From the NCBI GenBank assembly GCA_013154085.1, contig JAADDE010000038.1, forward strand, positions 1 to 63,155: a stretch of DNA of 63,155 nt. The letters are read 5' to 3'. Shown here piece by piece: positions 33,224 through 40,144 of this stretch. Made by a program: the position numbers and the translations under genes. Within the stretch, counting starts at the first letter, position 1. Every line of letters begins with the position of its first letter. The notes under the pieces are model-generated. The model had not been told where the DNA came from, made no database searches, and was given only the letters and a program-made list of their open reading frames with translations. This DNA comes from Thermoproteota archaeon (GTDB taxonomy: Archaea; Thermoproteota; Thermoprotei_A; Sulfolobales; Ignicoccaceae).

Positions 33224-33311
33224 GCGGGGGTGCCCGAGCCTGGCCAAAGGGGTCGGGCTCAGGACCCGATGGCGTAGGCCTGCGTGGGTTCAAATCCCAC
33301 CCCCCGCACCA
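33224..33311 (+). tRNA. tRNA-Leu (CAG)
   Basis: Type II tRNA with a long variable arm. Acceptor GCGGGGG/CCCCCGC, anticodon stem TCGGG/CCCGA around loop CTCAGGA (anticodon CAG), a 14-base variable arm, T arm GTGGG/CCCAC with loop TTCAAAT. Discriminator A and CCA are encoded. No intron. Confidence 0.94.
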
Positions 33312-33352
33312 CTCAAAACCTTAGCCCGCTTCCGACCCTAGAGGGACCGGAA

Positions 33353-34318
33353 GTGTACGACTACATCGTCAAGGAGAACGGAAAGGCGTACGCGGTCCGG
33401 CTGGAGGAGAGGGGGAGCAAGGTCCTCGACTTGGTGAGCGGCGAGGAGGAGCGCGGGACCCCCTTTCGGGAGGGGGACGATGTGACAGAGGTGGGCCGGG
33501 TAAGGTTCGCCCGCGTGGCGCTCTACGACGCTCTGGAGGCCAAGGGACTAAAGCTCTCCGGGAAGGTGTTCTGGCTCCCCCACTTCTTAGGCCCCTACGT
33601 CTTAGCACACGACTACATGAGCGGAAAGCTCCTCTCCGTCGATGTGCTGACCGCCAGGGCAGAGACCCTGGCCGAGGACGTCGCTACGTTCCTCCCCTTC
33701 GAGAGCAACACGTGCTGCGGGGTCGAGGAGCTGAGGTTCGTGCTCGTGAGGGAGGGGGGCGGGGAGCTCTACTCCTTCGACCGCCACGGCAGGCTGAGGA
33801 TGCTGAGGAGGGTCCCCTACCCCTTCCAAGGGGTCACCGACGAGGTGGCCCTCAACTGCGCTTGGAGGTGCCGGTTTCTGACCTACACCGGAGACCTCGT
33901 GAGGATTAGGGACGTCTTCAGGGAGTACAGCGTCAATGCCAAGTATGTGGACGAGCTGGAGGCCGTGGTGGTGCTCGGGCGCGACGTGGACCGCTCCGGA
34001 ATAATAAGGGCGAGCGACTACGAGCTGATCTTGATAAGGGACGGCAGCGCCGTGAGCGAGTCTCCCTACGTGCCGTTGGACGGCGACAAGGAGTACGCCC
34101 TCAGCGGGGCATCTCAAGACTACCTTCTGCTCCACGCGGTTCCGGAGGACGGGGACTCGCGCTTCGAGCTCTACGCGATGAGCGATATAATAAACGAGGT
34201 CGCGGACTTGGAGCCGGTCTCGGAGTTCGGGCTGACCTCCCTCCCGGACGAGGCGGTTCTGATCGGGGACAAGGTCTACCTCTTGACCCGCGGAATTCCC
34301 AAAGTTCTGGAGTTCTAG
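33353..34318 (+). CDS. Protein of unknown function, beta-rich
   Basis: A 321-residue soluble protein. GTG 33353 is preceded by GAGGGA; the open frame continues back into tRNA-Leu, so earlier starts were rejected. The sequence alternates short hydrophobic strands with charged turns, e.g. GGGELYSFDRHGRLRML and VLGRDVDRSGIIRASDYELI, as in propeller-like proteins, but without a clear repeat. Cys pairs occur at NTCCGVEE and NCAWRCRF. I recognise no family. The end overlaps the convergent thioredoxin-like gene by 4 bases. Confidence 0.5.
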   Translation: MYDYIVKENGKAYAVRLEERGSKVLDLVSGEEERGTPFREGDDVTEVGRVRFARVALYDALEAKGLKLSGKVFWLPHFLGPYVLAHDYMSGKLLSVDVLTARAETLAEDVATFLPFESNTCCGVEELRFVLVREGGGELYSFDRHGRLRMLRRVPYPFQGVTDEVALNCAWRCRFLTYTGDLVRIRDVFREYSVNAKYVDELEAVVVLGRDVDRSGIIRASDYELILIRDGSAVSESPYVPLDGDKEYALSGASQDYLLLHAVPEDGDSRFELYAMSDIINEVADLEPVSEFGLTSLPDEAVLIGDKVYLLTRGIPKVLEF

Positions 34319-35145
34319 TTCTTCAGATCCTTCAAAGCTTGGAGTATCACGTTGGTCCCGTTGAGCATGTCTACCTTCGCCGCCGCGACCACTTGACCGT
34401 CCTTGAACACTATTGCAAGCGGCAGATCGTTGGGCCTCAGCCCGATCGTCAGCATGGTGGCAAGGGCCCTTATGTCGGTGCAGTTGGTCGGGTACACCTC
34501 ACAGCCCAGCTCTACGAACTTGACCCCGCTCACAGCGGCTTGCTCCCTGAGCGTCACGTTGAACGGGCTCTTGTGGAGGCTGTCGTATAGGTACAGCAAG
34601 TACTTGCCCTCCCTCGGGGGCTTCCAAGCCACCTTCAAGAGGTGGTAGGCGTCCAAGAAGGCCCGGGCGAGCTCGTCGGGGCTGAAGCCCACGGGGTTCA
34701 AGACTATCAAGCTCCCGTTGTAAGTTATGAGCATTACCGGCACATCTGTAATTCTGTAGGACTTGAAGTTTATGAGCGCTTCTTTGTTGGTGCACTGAGG
34801 GAAGCCGTAGCACGTGAACACTTTGAACGCCACGCTTACGTTTAGGTTGTTTTTAGCCGCGTAATCTTTGAAGATGTTTACGGCCTCAGTCACGTTGTCC
34901 ACCACTATCGGGCATATCGGGCACTCTTTGATGGAGGCGACGAACAGCAGTATTGTAAGGTTGTTCGGGTTCGGGACGTAGAGGTACTTCTTGATCTCCT
35001 CCTGCGTAAACACCGCCTCCCCCTTCTTTCCCCCTCCTCCGCCGAACCAGCTGAACCAGTTGGAGAACAGCATCATTAACGCGAACATGAGGGCCACGAG
35101 GGCATAAGCGGAGCGGTCGCTCTTGCGGCGCCTCTTACGAGCCAT
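34315..35145 (-). CDS. Membrane-anchored thioredoxin-fold protein
   Basis: A 276-residue protein with a very basic N-terminus (MARKRRRKSDRS), one membrane helix (about 13-35), a Gly/Lys linker and an outside domain. The first domain has a CPIC active-site motif in SIKECPICPIVVDN (about residues 72-85), an additional Cys pair in FTCYGFPQC, and a putative cis-Pro loop in TDVPVMLITYNG. A second, related-looking domain contains ELGCEVYPTNC but no CxxC. This fits a periplasmic disulfide oxidoreductase or isomerase. Several Asn-X-Ser/Thr sites suggest glycosylation. Single minus-strand gene. Confidence 0.68.
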   Translation of the reverse strand: MARKRRRKSDRSAYALVALMFALMMLFSNWFSWFGGGGGKKGEAVFTQEEIKKYLYVPNPNNLTILLFVASIKECPICPIVVDNVTEAVNIFKDYAAKNNLNVSVAFKVFTCYGFPQCTNKEALINFKSYRITDVPVMLITYNGSLIVLNPVGFSPDELARAFLDAYHLLKVAWKPPREGKYLLYLYDSLHKSPFNVTLREQAAVSGVKFVELGCEVYPTNCTDIRALATMLTIGLRPNDLPLAIVFKDGQVVAAAKVDMLNGTNVILQALKDLKN

Positions 35146-35189
35146 GCTTTAAGCCCTCCGTACGCGCGGGGCTAGGAGTAAAGACGGTT

Positions 35190-35250
35190 TCCGGGATGAG
35201 CGGAGGTAGCAAAGCTGAGCGAGTGACGAGCCCGCAACGAAGCGACCGCT
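35190..35250 (+). ncRNA. Candidate C/D box sRNA (d)
   Basis: Between the divergent thioredoxin-like gene and the next + gene: C-like GGATGAG (35194-35200), 14 bases, exact D' CTGA (35215-35218), 4 bases, C' GTGACGA (35223-35229), 12 bases, weak D-like GCGA (35242-35245). A TATA-like CTTTAAG lies at about 35148. Confidence 0.42.
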
Positions 35251-35268
35251 TAATTACCTCTCGCGCAG

Positions 35269-35661
35269 TTGGACTGCGCGGAACAGACCTTGAGCCTCGA
35301 GGACGTTGTCAAGAGGTACAAAGTGGAGCTGGTGGAGGACGAAGAGGGCAAGAAGCTCCTAGTCCCGTCCACGCCCTTCTATATAATAGTTAAGGAAGGG
35401 CGCCCGGCCGTGGTGAGGCTCGGGGTCGACCGGGAGAGGCTCGAGGAGCTCATTGAAGAAATGTTCGAGGAGGGGGAGAGCGCCGACAGCGTGGAGGACG
35501 CCTTGAATGAAATGATAGACGACGTGATCAGGATAGCGTACTCGGTGATAAACGAGCTCGAGAAGGAGGGGAAGGAAGTCAAGTCCGAGCTTTTGAGCTC
35601 TGTCATGGATATTAAAGATATACTCAGCGAGGAGCTCGAATACGTGGAGGAAGTGCTGTGA
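35269..35661 (+). CDS. Acidic protein of unknown function upstream of aTrm56
   Basis: A 130-residue, Glu/Asp/Val-rich protein with no membrane helix. The N-terminal half is beta-like (YKVELVEDEEGKKLLVPS, PFYIIVKEGRPAVVRLG); the C-terminal half is a series of acidic helices (RLEELIEEMFEEGESADSVE). TTG start 35269. It overlaps the start of the tRNA methyltransferase gene by 4 bases, so translation is coupled, which suggests a function near RNA or expression machinery. No family recognised. Confidence 0.55.
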   Translation: MDCAEQTLSLEDVVKRYKVELVEDEEGKKLLVPSTPFYIIVKEGRPAVVRLGVDRERLEELIEEMFEEGESADSVEDALNEMIDDVIRIAYSVINELEKEGKEVKSELLSSVMDIKDILSEELEYVEEVL

Positions 35662-36197
35662 AGGTCTACGTGCTGAGGATAGGCCACCGGCCGGAGAGGG
35701 ACAAGAGGATAACCACCCACGTGGGGCTCGTGGCTAGGGCCTTCGGGGCCAGCGGGTTCGTGCTCTCTCCCTGCGACGAGAAGGTGCTGGAGAAGCTGAG
35801 GGAGGTGGAGGAGAGGTGGGGAAGGTTCCTTGAAGAAATAGCTTGCACGGAGTCTCCGAAGAAGTACGTGAGGGAGTGGAAGGGGAAGGTCGTGCACCTA
35901 ACGATGTACGGCATTCCGGTGGACGAGGTGATTGACGAAATCAGGGAGAGCGGGGAAGACCTGCTCGTCGTGGTGGGGGCCGAGAAGGTGCCCCCGGAGT
36001 TCTACGAGATGGCCCACTACAACGTTGCCATAGGGAACCAGCCGCACTCCGAAGTCGCTGCTCTTGCGGTCTTCTTGGACCGCCTCTTCCAAGGCGAGGA
36101 GCTCCGCCGCCGGCCGGCCGGTGGACGACTTAAGATTGTCCCCTCGGAAAGGGGCAAAAGGGTGGTGAAGAGTGGCGGAGAAGAAGGACTATCTTAA
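35658..36197 (+). CDS. trm56: tRNA (cytidine-56) 2'-O-methyltransferase
   Basis: Archaeal SPOUT-class enzyme that methylates the ribose of C56 in the T loop of tRNAs. The 179 residues begin with the family signature VLRIGHRPERDKRITTHVGL and contain VHLTMYGIP and VVVGAEKVPPEFYEMAHYNV, IGNQPHSEVAALAVFLDR, the knot region. GTG start overlapping the previous stop. The C-terminal Arg/Lys-rich tail runs 26 bases into the tfe gene. Confidence 0.92.
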   Translation: MKVYVLRIGHRPERDKRITTHVGLVARAFGASGFVLSPCDEKVLEKLREVEERWGRFLEEIACTESPKKYVREWKGKVVHLTMYGIPVDEVIDEIRESGEDLLVVVGAEKVPPEFYEMAHYNVAIGNQPHSEVAALAVFLDRLFQGEELRRRPAGGRLKIVPSERGKRVVKSGGEEGLS

Positions 36198-36696
36198 GGA
36201 GCTGCTTGAGTTCATTAAGAACGCTACGGGGGAGGACGGAGTTAAGGTGTTTAAAGAGCTGATGAGGTATGAGGACATAAGCGAAGAGCAGCTCGTCGAA
36301 GTGCTGGGCATGAAGCCGAACGACGTCCGGAGGGCCCTCTACAAGCTTGAAAAGTACGGCTTGGTTAAGAACTACAAAATAAGGAGCGAGGACGAGAACA
36401 CCTACATCTACTACTGGTACATAGATAGGGAAATGCTGAATAGGAATTTGCTGAAAATTAAGAAAGATGTCCTCAGCAAGCTCAAAAGGAAGCTCGAGAC
36501 GGAGGAGGACGAGTACTTCTACTGCCCCACGTGCGGCATGCAGTTCACCTACGAAGAGGCAATGGCAAACGAGTTCACGTGTCCGAGGTGCGGCGAGGGG
36601 CTGGAGCTGGTGGAGGACAACACGAAGAAGCGTCTACTTACTAAGCTGGTCAAGAGGCTGGAGGAGGAAATAAAGCATGAGGAGAGCGTTCTTTGA
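36172..36696 (+). CDS. tfe: Transcription factor E (TFE alpha)
   Basis: General transcription factor that helps RNA polymerase open promoters. The 174 residues have the extended winged helix (residues about 5-85, RRALYKLEKYGLV as recognition region), a charged linker helix and a zinc ribbon with Cys118, Cys121, Cys137 and Cys140 (CPTCGM and CPRCGE). GTG start 36172 with GGTGGTG about 10 bases upstream. Genes on either side overlap it, so it sits in a trm56-tfe-methyltransferase-hydratase unit. Confidence 0.94.
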   Translation: MAEKKDYLKELLEFIKNATGEDGVKVFKELMRYEDISEEQLVEVLGMKPNDVRRALYKLEKYGLVKNYKIRSEDENTYIYYWYIDREMLNRNLLKIKKDVLSKLKRKLETEEDEYFYCPTCGMQFTYEEAMANEFTCPRCGEGLELVEDNTKKRLLTKLVKRLEEEIKHEESVL

Positions 36697-37648
36697 CTTC
36701 TTCTCCGGGGCTGGAGGCTTCGCCCTGGGCTTCGAGCAGGCCGGCTTCGAGGGGGTCTTGGCGGTCGACAGCGACCGCTCGGCCGCTAGGAGCTACGCGG
36801 CCAACCACCCAAAGGCCCAAGTGCTCGTGGAGGACGTGGCGAAGCTGTCGGCCAGAACCGTTGAAAGGCTCGCGGGAGACGTGGACGTGGTGATAGGCTC
36901 TCCTCCGTGCGAGCCGTTCACCGCGGCCAACCCCAAGAGGGAGAGGGACCCCCTTGACCGCTTGTACAAGGACCCCGTGGGGAGGCTCGTGCTCCACTTC
37001 ATAAGGCTCGTAGGAGACCTCAAGCCTAAGGTGTTCGTGATGGAAAACGTGGCGGGCCTCATAGAGGGCCCCCTCAAGGCGGCGCTCCGGAGGGAGTTCG
37101 CGAGGGCGGGCTACGGCAAGATATACTTCAACGTGCTCCACGCGGAGGACCACTGCGTGCCCTCCCGCAGGAGGAGGGTCTTCGTGTCCAACATTCCCAT
37201 AAGGCCTCCGAAGTGCGGGAAGAGGATAACAGTGGAGGAGGCCCTTGAGGGCCTCCCGCCCCCGAACTTCGAGTGGCCGCCCAACCACGAGCCCCCTCCC
37301 ATGCCCAAGAGGATCGAGAGGAGGGCGGCGAGGCTGAGGTGGGGGGAGGCGCTGATCCACTACCGCGGGAGCGGGGGAAGGCTCTACCCGAACCTCATAA
37401 AGCTGGACCCGAGGAAGGTGGCCCCGACGGTCTTGGGGAGCTCCCGCTTCTTCCATCCGTACGAGAACCGGTTCCTAACGGTGAGGGAGCAGGCAAGGCT
37501 CATGGGCTACCCGGACAGCTTCGTCTTCTTGGGCGGGAGGGACAGCCAGTACAACCAAGTGGGGGAATCCGTCCCACCGCCTTTGGCGAAGGCAATAGCC
37601 GTCGAAGCCCTCAAATTCCTCCGGGGAGTGGAGGCTGGGAGAGCATGA
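36677..37648 (+). CDS. DNA (cytosine-5) methyltransferase
   Basis: A 323-residue C5-methyltransferase. Motif I is FFSGAGGFALGF, motif IV GSPPCEPFT with the catalytic Cys (Glu where Gln is usual), motif VI VMENVAGL, motif VIII SRRRRVFV, and motif X NQVGESVPPPLAKAIA. The region between VIII and IX, which reads DNA sequence, is only about 90 residues. The ATG lies inside the last codons of tfe. No restriction endonuclease is adjacent, so it is an orphan methyltransferase as far as this window shows; codon use resembles its neighbours. Confidence 0.88.
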   Translation: MRRAFFDFFSGAGGFALGFEQAGFEGVLAVDSDRSAARSYAANHPKAQVLVEDVAKLSARTVERLAGDVDVVIGSPPCEPFTAANPKRERDPLDRLYKDPVGRLVLHFIRLVGDLKPKVFVMENVAGLIEGPLKAALRREFARAGYGKIYFNVLHAEDHCVPSRRRRVFVSNIPIRPPKCGKRITVEEALEGLPPPNFEWPPNHEPPPMPKRIERRAARLRWGEALIHYRGSGGRLYPNLIKLDPRKVAPTVLGSSRFFHPYENRFLTVREQARLMGYPDSFVFLGGRDSQYNQVGESVPPPLAKAIAVEALKFLRGVEAGRA

Positions 37649-38283
37649 GTTCGTGCGACCCGTTCGAGTGGAGGAGGGCGGTGAAGGAGAAGAACTGGAG
37701 GTGCGAGCCCAGGGACGAGGAGGAGGCCAAGAGGGTCCAGAGGGAGGTGACCAAGGTCGCCGAGGACCTCTGGGGCCCCGTGGTGGGCTGGAAGGTCGCT
37801 CTTACCGGGAAGAGCAGAGAGCTCTTCGGCGGCGGCCCCATAACCGGCCCTCTGTTCAGAGACGGAATCTTGGGCAACGGGAGCACCGTTGAGATAATCA
37901 AGCTCAGCGACCCCCTCTTGGAGCCCGAGCTCTTCTACTGCGAGGGCTCCTACTTCCTAGCCTTCGAGATCCCGGACAACCGCTACGGGAAGAAGTGGAG
38001 GGAGCTGAACTGGCTCATGCTGCTTGCCGATTTGGCGGGCTCCTACAAGGTCGCCGTGGGCAAGGAGGTGGAGCCGGAGGAGGGCGCGGAGGTAGTCGTG
38101 AGGGGTCCGGGCGCGGAGGTTAAGGGCGCCCTGAGCCTCGAGAAGGTGAGGAGCAACTCGAAGCTTGTCGAGGATAAAGAGGGGTGCAAGCTTCTGGGAA
38201 CGGTGCTGGATCCCATAAAGCCCGAGGTCGGGGAGTACGTCTTCAGCTGCTGCGGGAAGGAGGTCAGGGTCAGGTTCGTCTAG
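37645..38283 (+). CDS. FAH/MhpD-like hydratase family protein
   Basis: A 212-residue protein related to 2-oxopent-4-enoate hydratase/fumarylacetoacetase-like enzymes: VGWKVALTGKSRELFGGGP, then GPLFRDGILGNGSTV and LLEPELFY, where the Glu pair should bind a divalent metal. About 40-50 residues shorter than bacterial MhpD and with several Cys (CEGSYF, FSCCGKE), so the substrate may differ. ATG overlaps the methyltransferase stop (ATGA). A longer frame upstream is a shadow of the methyltransferase. The substrate is unknown. Confidence 0.62.
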   Translation: MSSCDPFEWRRAVKEKNWRCEPRDEEEAKRVQREVTKVAEDLWGPVVGWKVALTGKSRELFGGGPITGPLFRDGILGNGSTVEIIKLSDPLLEPELFYCEGSYFLAFEIPDNRYGKKWRELNWLMLLADLAGSYKVAVGKEVEPEEGAEVVVRGPGAEVKGALSLEKVRSNSKLVEDKEGCKLLGTVLDPIKPEVGEYVFSCCGKEVRVRFV

Positions 38284-38699
38284 GCCTCAGCGAAGGCCGT
38301 TAAGGTGGCCTTCACGCTGTAGCGCGCGTCGAACTGGTCCAAGGTGAGGCCTCCCTCGAGGTGTAGCCTGTAGCTCTCCCCGGCCTCCTCGAGCCTCGCG
38401 AGCTCGTAGAGCCTCCACCCGCGCCCGTCCAAGACCTTCACCGCGAGCCACGGCTCCGCCCCTCCCCTCTCTTCCCACAGCTTCAGTATTTCGTATTGCC
38501 TCCTGCTCAAATAGATTGTCCTCTCTACCTTCGTCGTCTTGACCTCTATTGCCACGGCCCTCCCCAGCTTCAGGCCCACCAAGTCCGGGTAGAGGTAGCG
38601 CTTGGCCGCTGCTCCGGAGGCCGGGGCCCTCATGACCACCCAGCCCATGCTGAAGAGCCTCTGGGCCAGCTCCCTCTCGTAGGATGACCTTGACCTCAA
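38280..38699 (-). CDS. hjc: Holliday junction resolvase Hjc
   Basis: Cuts four-way DNA junctions in recombination. The 139 residues show the archaeal Hjc core: SSYERELAQRL, then VMRAPASGAAAKRYLYPDLV and AIEVKTTKVERTIYLSRRQ, with the catalytic Glu, Asp and Glu-X-Lys residues of the endonuclease fold. The C-terminal 30 residues are an added tail. TTG start 38699; an A+T-rich TATA-like stretch lies at 38732-38747. It overlaps the convergent hydratase-like gene by 4 bases. Confidence 0.9.
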   Translation of the reverse strand: MRSRSSYERELAQRLFSMGWVVMRAPASGAAAKRYLYPDLVGLKLGRAVAIEVKTTKVERTIYLSRRQYEILKLWEERGGAEPWLAVKVLDGRGWRLYELARLEEAGESYRLHLEGGLTLDQFDARYSVKATLTAFAEA

Positions 38700-38756
38700 G
38701 GGAGGCTCCGCAACTGGTGCTGGGCGGAGGGTAATATCCTAAAAACGCTGAAGCGC

Positions 38757-39164
38757 CTACTTGCCTCCCCTCACGCGCATTATCTTGTACACTCCGGGAG
38801 GCATCACCCAGTACTCCACCTCCACGCCGGGCTCCAGCTTGCTCTTAATCTCTTCCTCCTCGGGAAGCGGGACTTCAAAGGTGTCGTAGGTCTCCATGTC
38901 CATCAGCTGGACGCTGTCGCCGGTTATGGCAAGCACTTGGCCGACCCTCTTCTCTATTATGGGCACCTCAACGCGCGTGTCCACCGGCGCCACGAAGGTC
39001 TTCTTGGAGCCGCTGATAAGGCTTATCGCCACCACGTGGGCCTTCGCACTCCCGTGCTTGCCGGTCTTGGCCTTGCTCATCTCCACTATCTTGCAAGGCT
39101 CTCCGTCGATCATTATGAAGTTGCCCGGCTTGAGCTCGCCTAAGGTCGCGTAGGTCTTGGACAT
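38757..39164 (-). CDS. eif5A: Translation initiation factor aIF5A
   Basis: Helps the ribosome through difficult peptide bonds; its activity depends on hypusine. The 135 residues carry the hypusine loop [12 protein letters not shown] with the modified Lys at residue 36, in the N-terminal SH3-like domain, and a C-terminal OB fold ([20 protein letters not shown] onwards). ATG start 39164. A TATA-like box at 39198-39205 on the minus strand fits a short leader. Confidence 0.95.
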   Translation of the reverse strand: MSKTYATLGELKPGNFIMIDGEPCKIVEMSKAKTGKHGSAKAHVVAISLISGSKKTFVAPVDTRVEVPIIEKRVGQVLAITGDSVQLMDMETYDTFEVPLPEEEEIKSKLEPGVEVEYWVMPPGVYKIMRVRGGK

Positions 39165-39233
39165 CCTTTCGCACCCGCCTCCGTCTTCGGGACTAGCCTA
39201 AAATGCTACTCCCCCGCAGAGCCTTCGGGACCC

Positions 39234-39642
39234 TTGATAGAGGAGCTGAAGGCGTTTTTTCAAGAGGAACGCCGGGAGGTACGGCGTCAGGTGGGCGTTG
39301 CTCTTCGGCTCGGCCCTCAGGGGCTTGAAGCCTTTGAGCGACGTGGACGTCATGGCAAAGTTCGAAAGGAAGCTGGAGCCGATAGAACTGGGCGAGCTGA
39401 TAGCGAGCTTGGAAGCTGTCGTGAAGAGGCCCGTTGACTTGGTTGAGTTTTCTCGAGCGCCGCCGGGCTTGAGGTACGAGGCTATGAAAGGCATCAAGCT
39501 CTACGTAAGGGACATAAACGAGTTCCTCGAGGACTACGTGAAAAGTGTCAACGAGTGGCTCGACTTTAAGCCCGCGTGGGAGAGGATGGCGAGGGCACGC
39601 CTTTGCCGTCTCCTGGAGCGCTTCGAAGGGCGGAGAGGCTGA
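39234..39642 (+). pseudogene. MNT-type nucleotidyltransferase, frameshifted
   Basis: The C-terminal part in one frame reads LLFGSALRGLKPLSDVDVMA, the catalytic GS...SDxD core of minimal nucleotidyltransferases, and continues to 39642. Its expected N-terminus lies in another frame: TTG 39234 reads MIEELKAFF, and after a run of six T at 39255-39260 one base must be skipped to continue KRNAGRYGVRWALLFGS. Between an in-frame TGA at 39247 and codon 39298 the lower frame has no start codon. Paired with a HEPN gene downstream, as in MNT/HEPN toxin-antitoxin modules. Either decay, programmed frameshifting or a sequence error. Confidence 0.62.
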
Positions 39643-40015
39643 ATAAGGCATTGAAGAGGTTGGAACGGCTCTTGGAAAAGAGCCTCGACGAAATACTGGA
39701 GAACGAAGAAGAGCCCATCTTGGAGAGGGAGGTAGAGGTAGCTATACAGAGCTTGTTGGATTTAGGAGAGCAAGTGATCTCCCTCGCCGGCTTCCCCTCG
39801 CCCTCAGTTCCGAAATAGGAAGGATACTGGCTGAGCGCGGCGTGCTGAGCGAGGAAGAGGGGAAAACACTCTCGTCCATGGCCGGTTTGAGGAACGTCCC
39901 CGTCCACATGTACTCAGACTACGGCTTGCTCTACAACCACGCGCTGGAACTCTTGGAGGACGCGCCCAAGATAGCGGCGAAGCTGTTGAGGGCCTTGGAG
40001 GAGCTCGACTGTTAA
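39576..40015 (+). pseudogene. HEPN (DUF86-like) protein, frameshifted
   Basis: Frame one, from GTG 39576 or TTG 39603, reads LNKALKRLERLLEKSLDEIL and VEVAIQSLLDLGEQVISLAG, then stops at TAG 39816-39818. The rest of the domain continues in another frame: SEIGRILAERGVLSEEEGK, then MAGLRNVPVHMY with the HEPN R-x4-H motif, to TAA at 40013-40015. A one-base shift near 39805-39815 would restore a normal-length HEPN protein. It overlaps the nucleotidyltransferase end, the usual arrangement of the module. Both partners carrying one shift suggests decay of the pair. Confidence 0.62.
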
Positions 40016-40108
40016 AGGATTCCCGCCCGCCTCTCCCGGCACGCCCGCGCGACGCCGCCGGCGCGGGGGAGGAGCGCGGGAGCTGGATTGGCCGCTCCAC
40101 GCTCCCTC

Positions 40109-40115
40109 ATTTAGG
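40109..40115 (+). promoter_or_regulatory. TATA-like box of gltX
   Basis: CATTTAG lies 30-36 bases before the GTG start at 40145, in a 129-base, very G+C-rich gap. A transcript from about 40140 would be nearly leaderless. Confidence 0.4.
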
Positions 40116-40144
40116 CCTCCCTTGACGCTCGAAGGGGAAGCAGT

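Noticed and set aside
36677-38699. Restriction-modification system
   Set aside because: A methyltransferase is present, but the neighbouring nuclease-fold protein is the Holliday junction resolvase Hjc, with its own promoter on the other strand.
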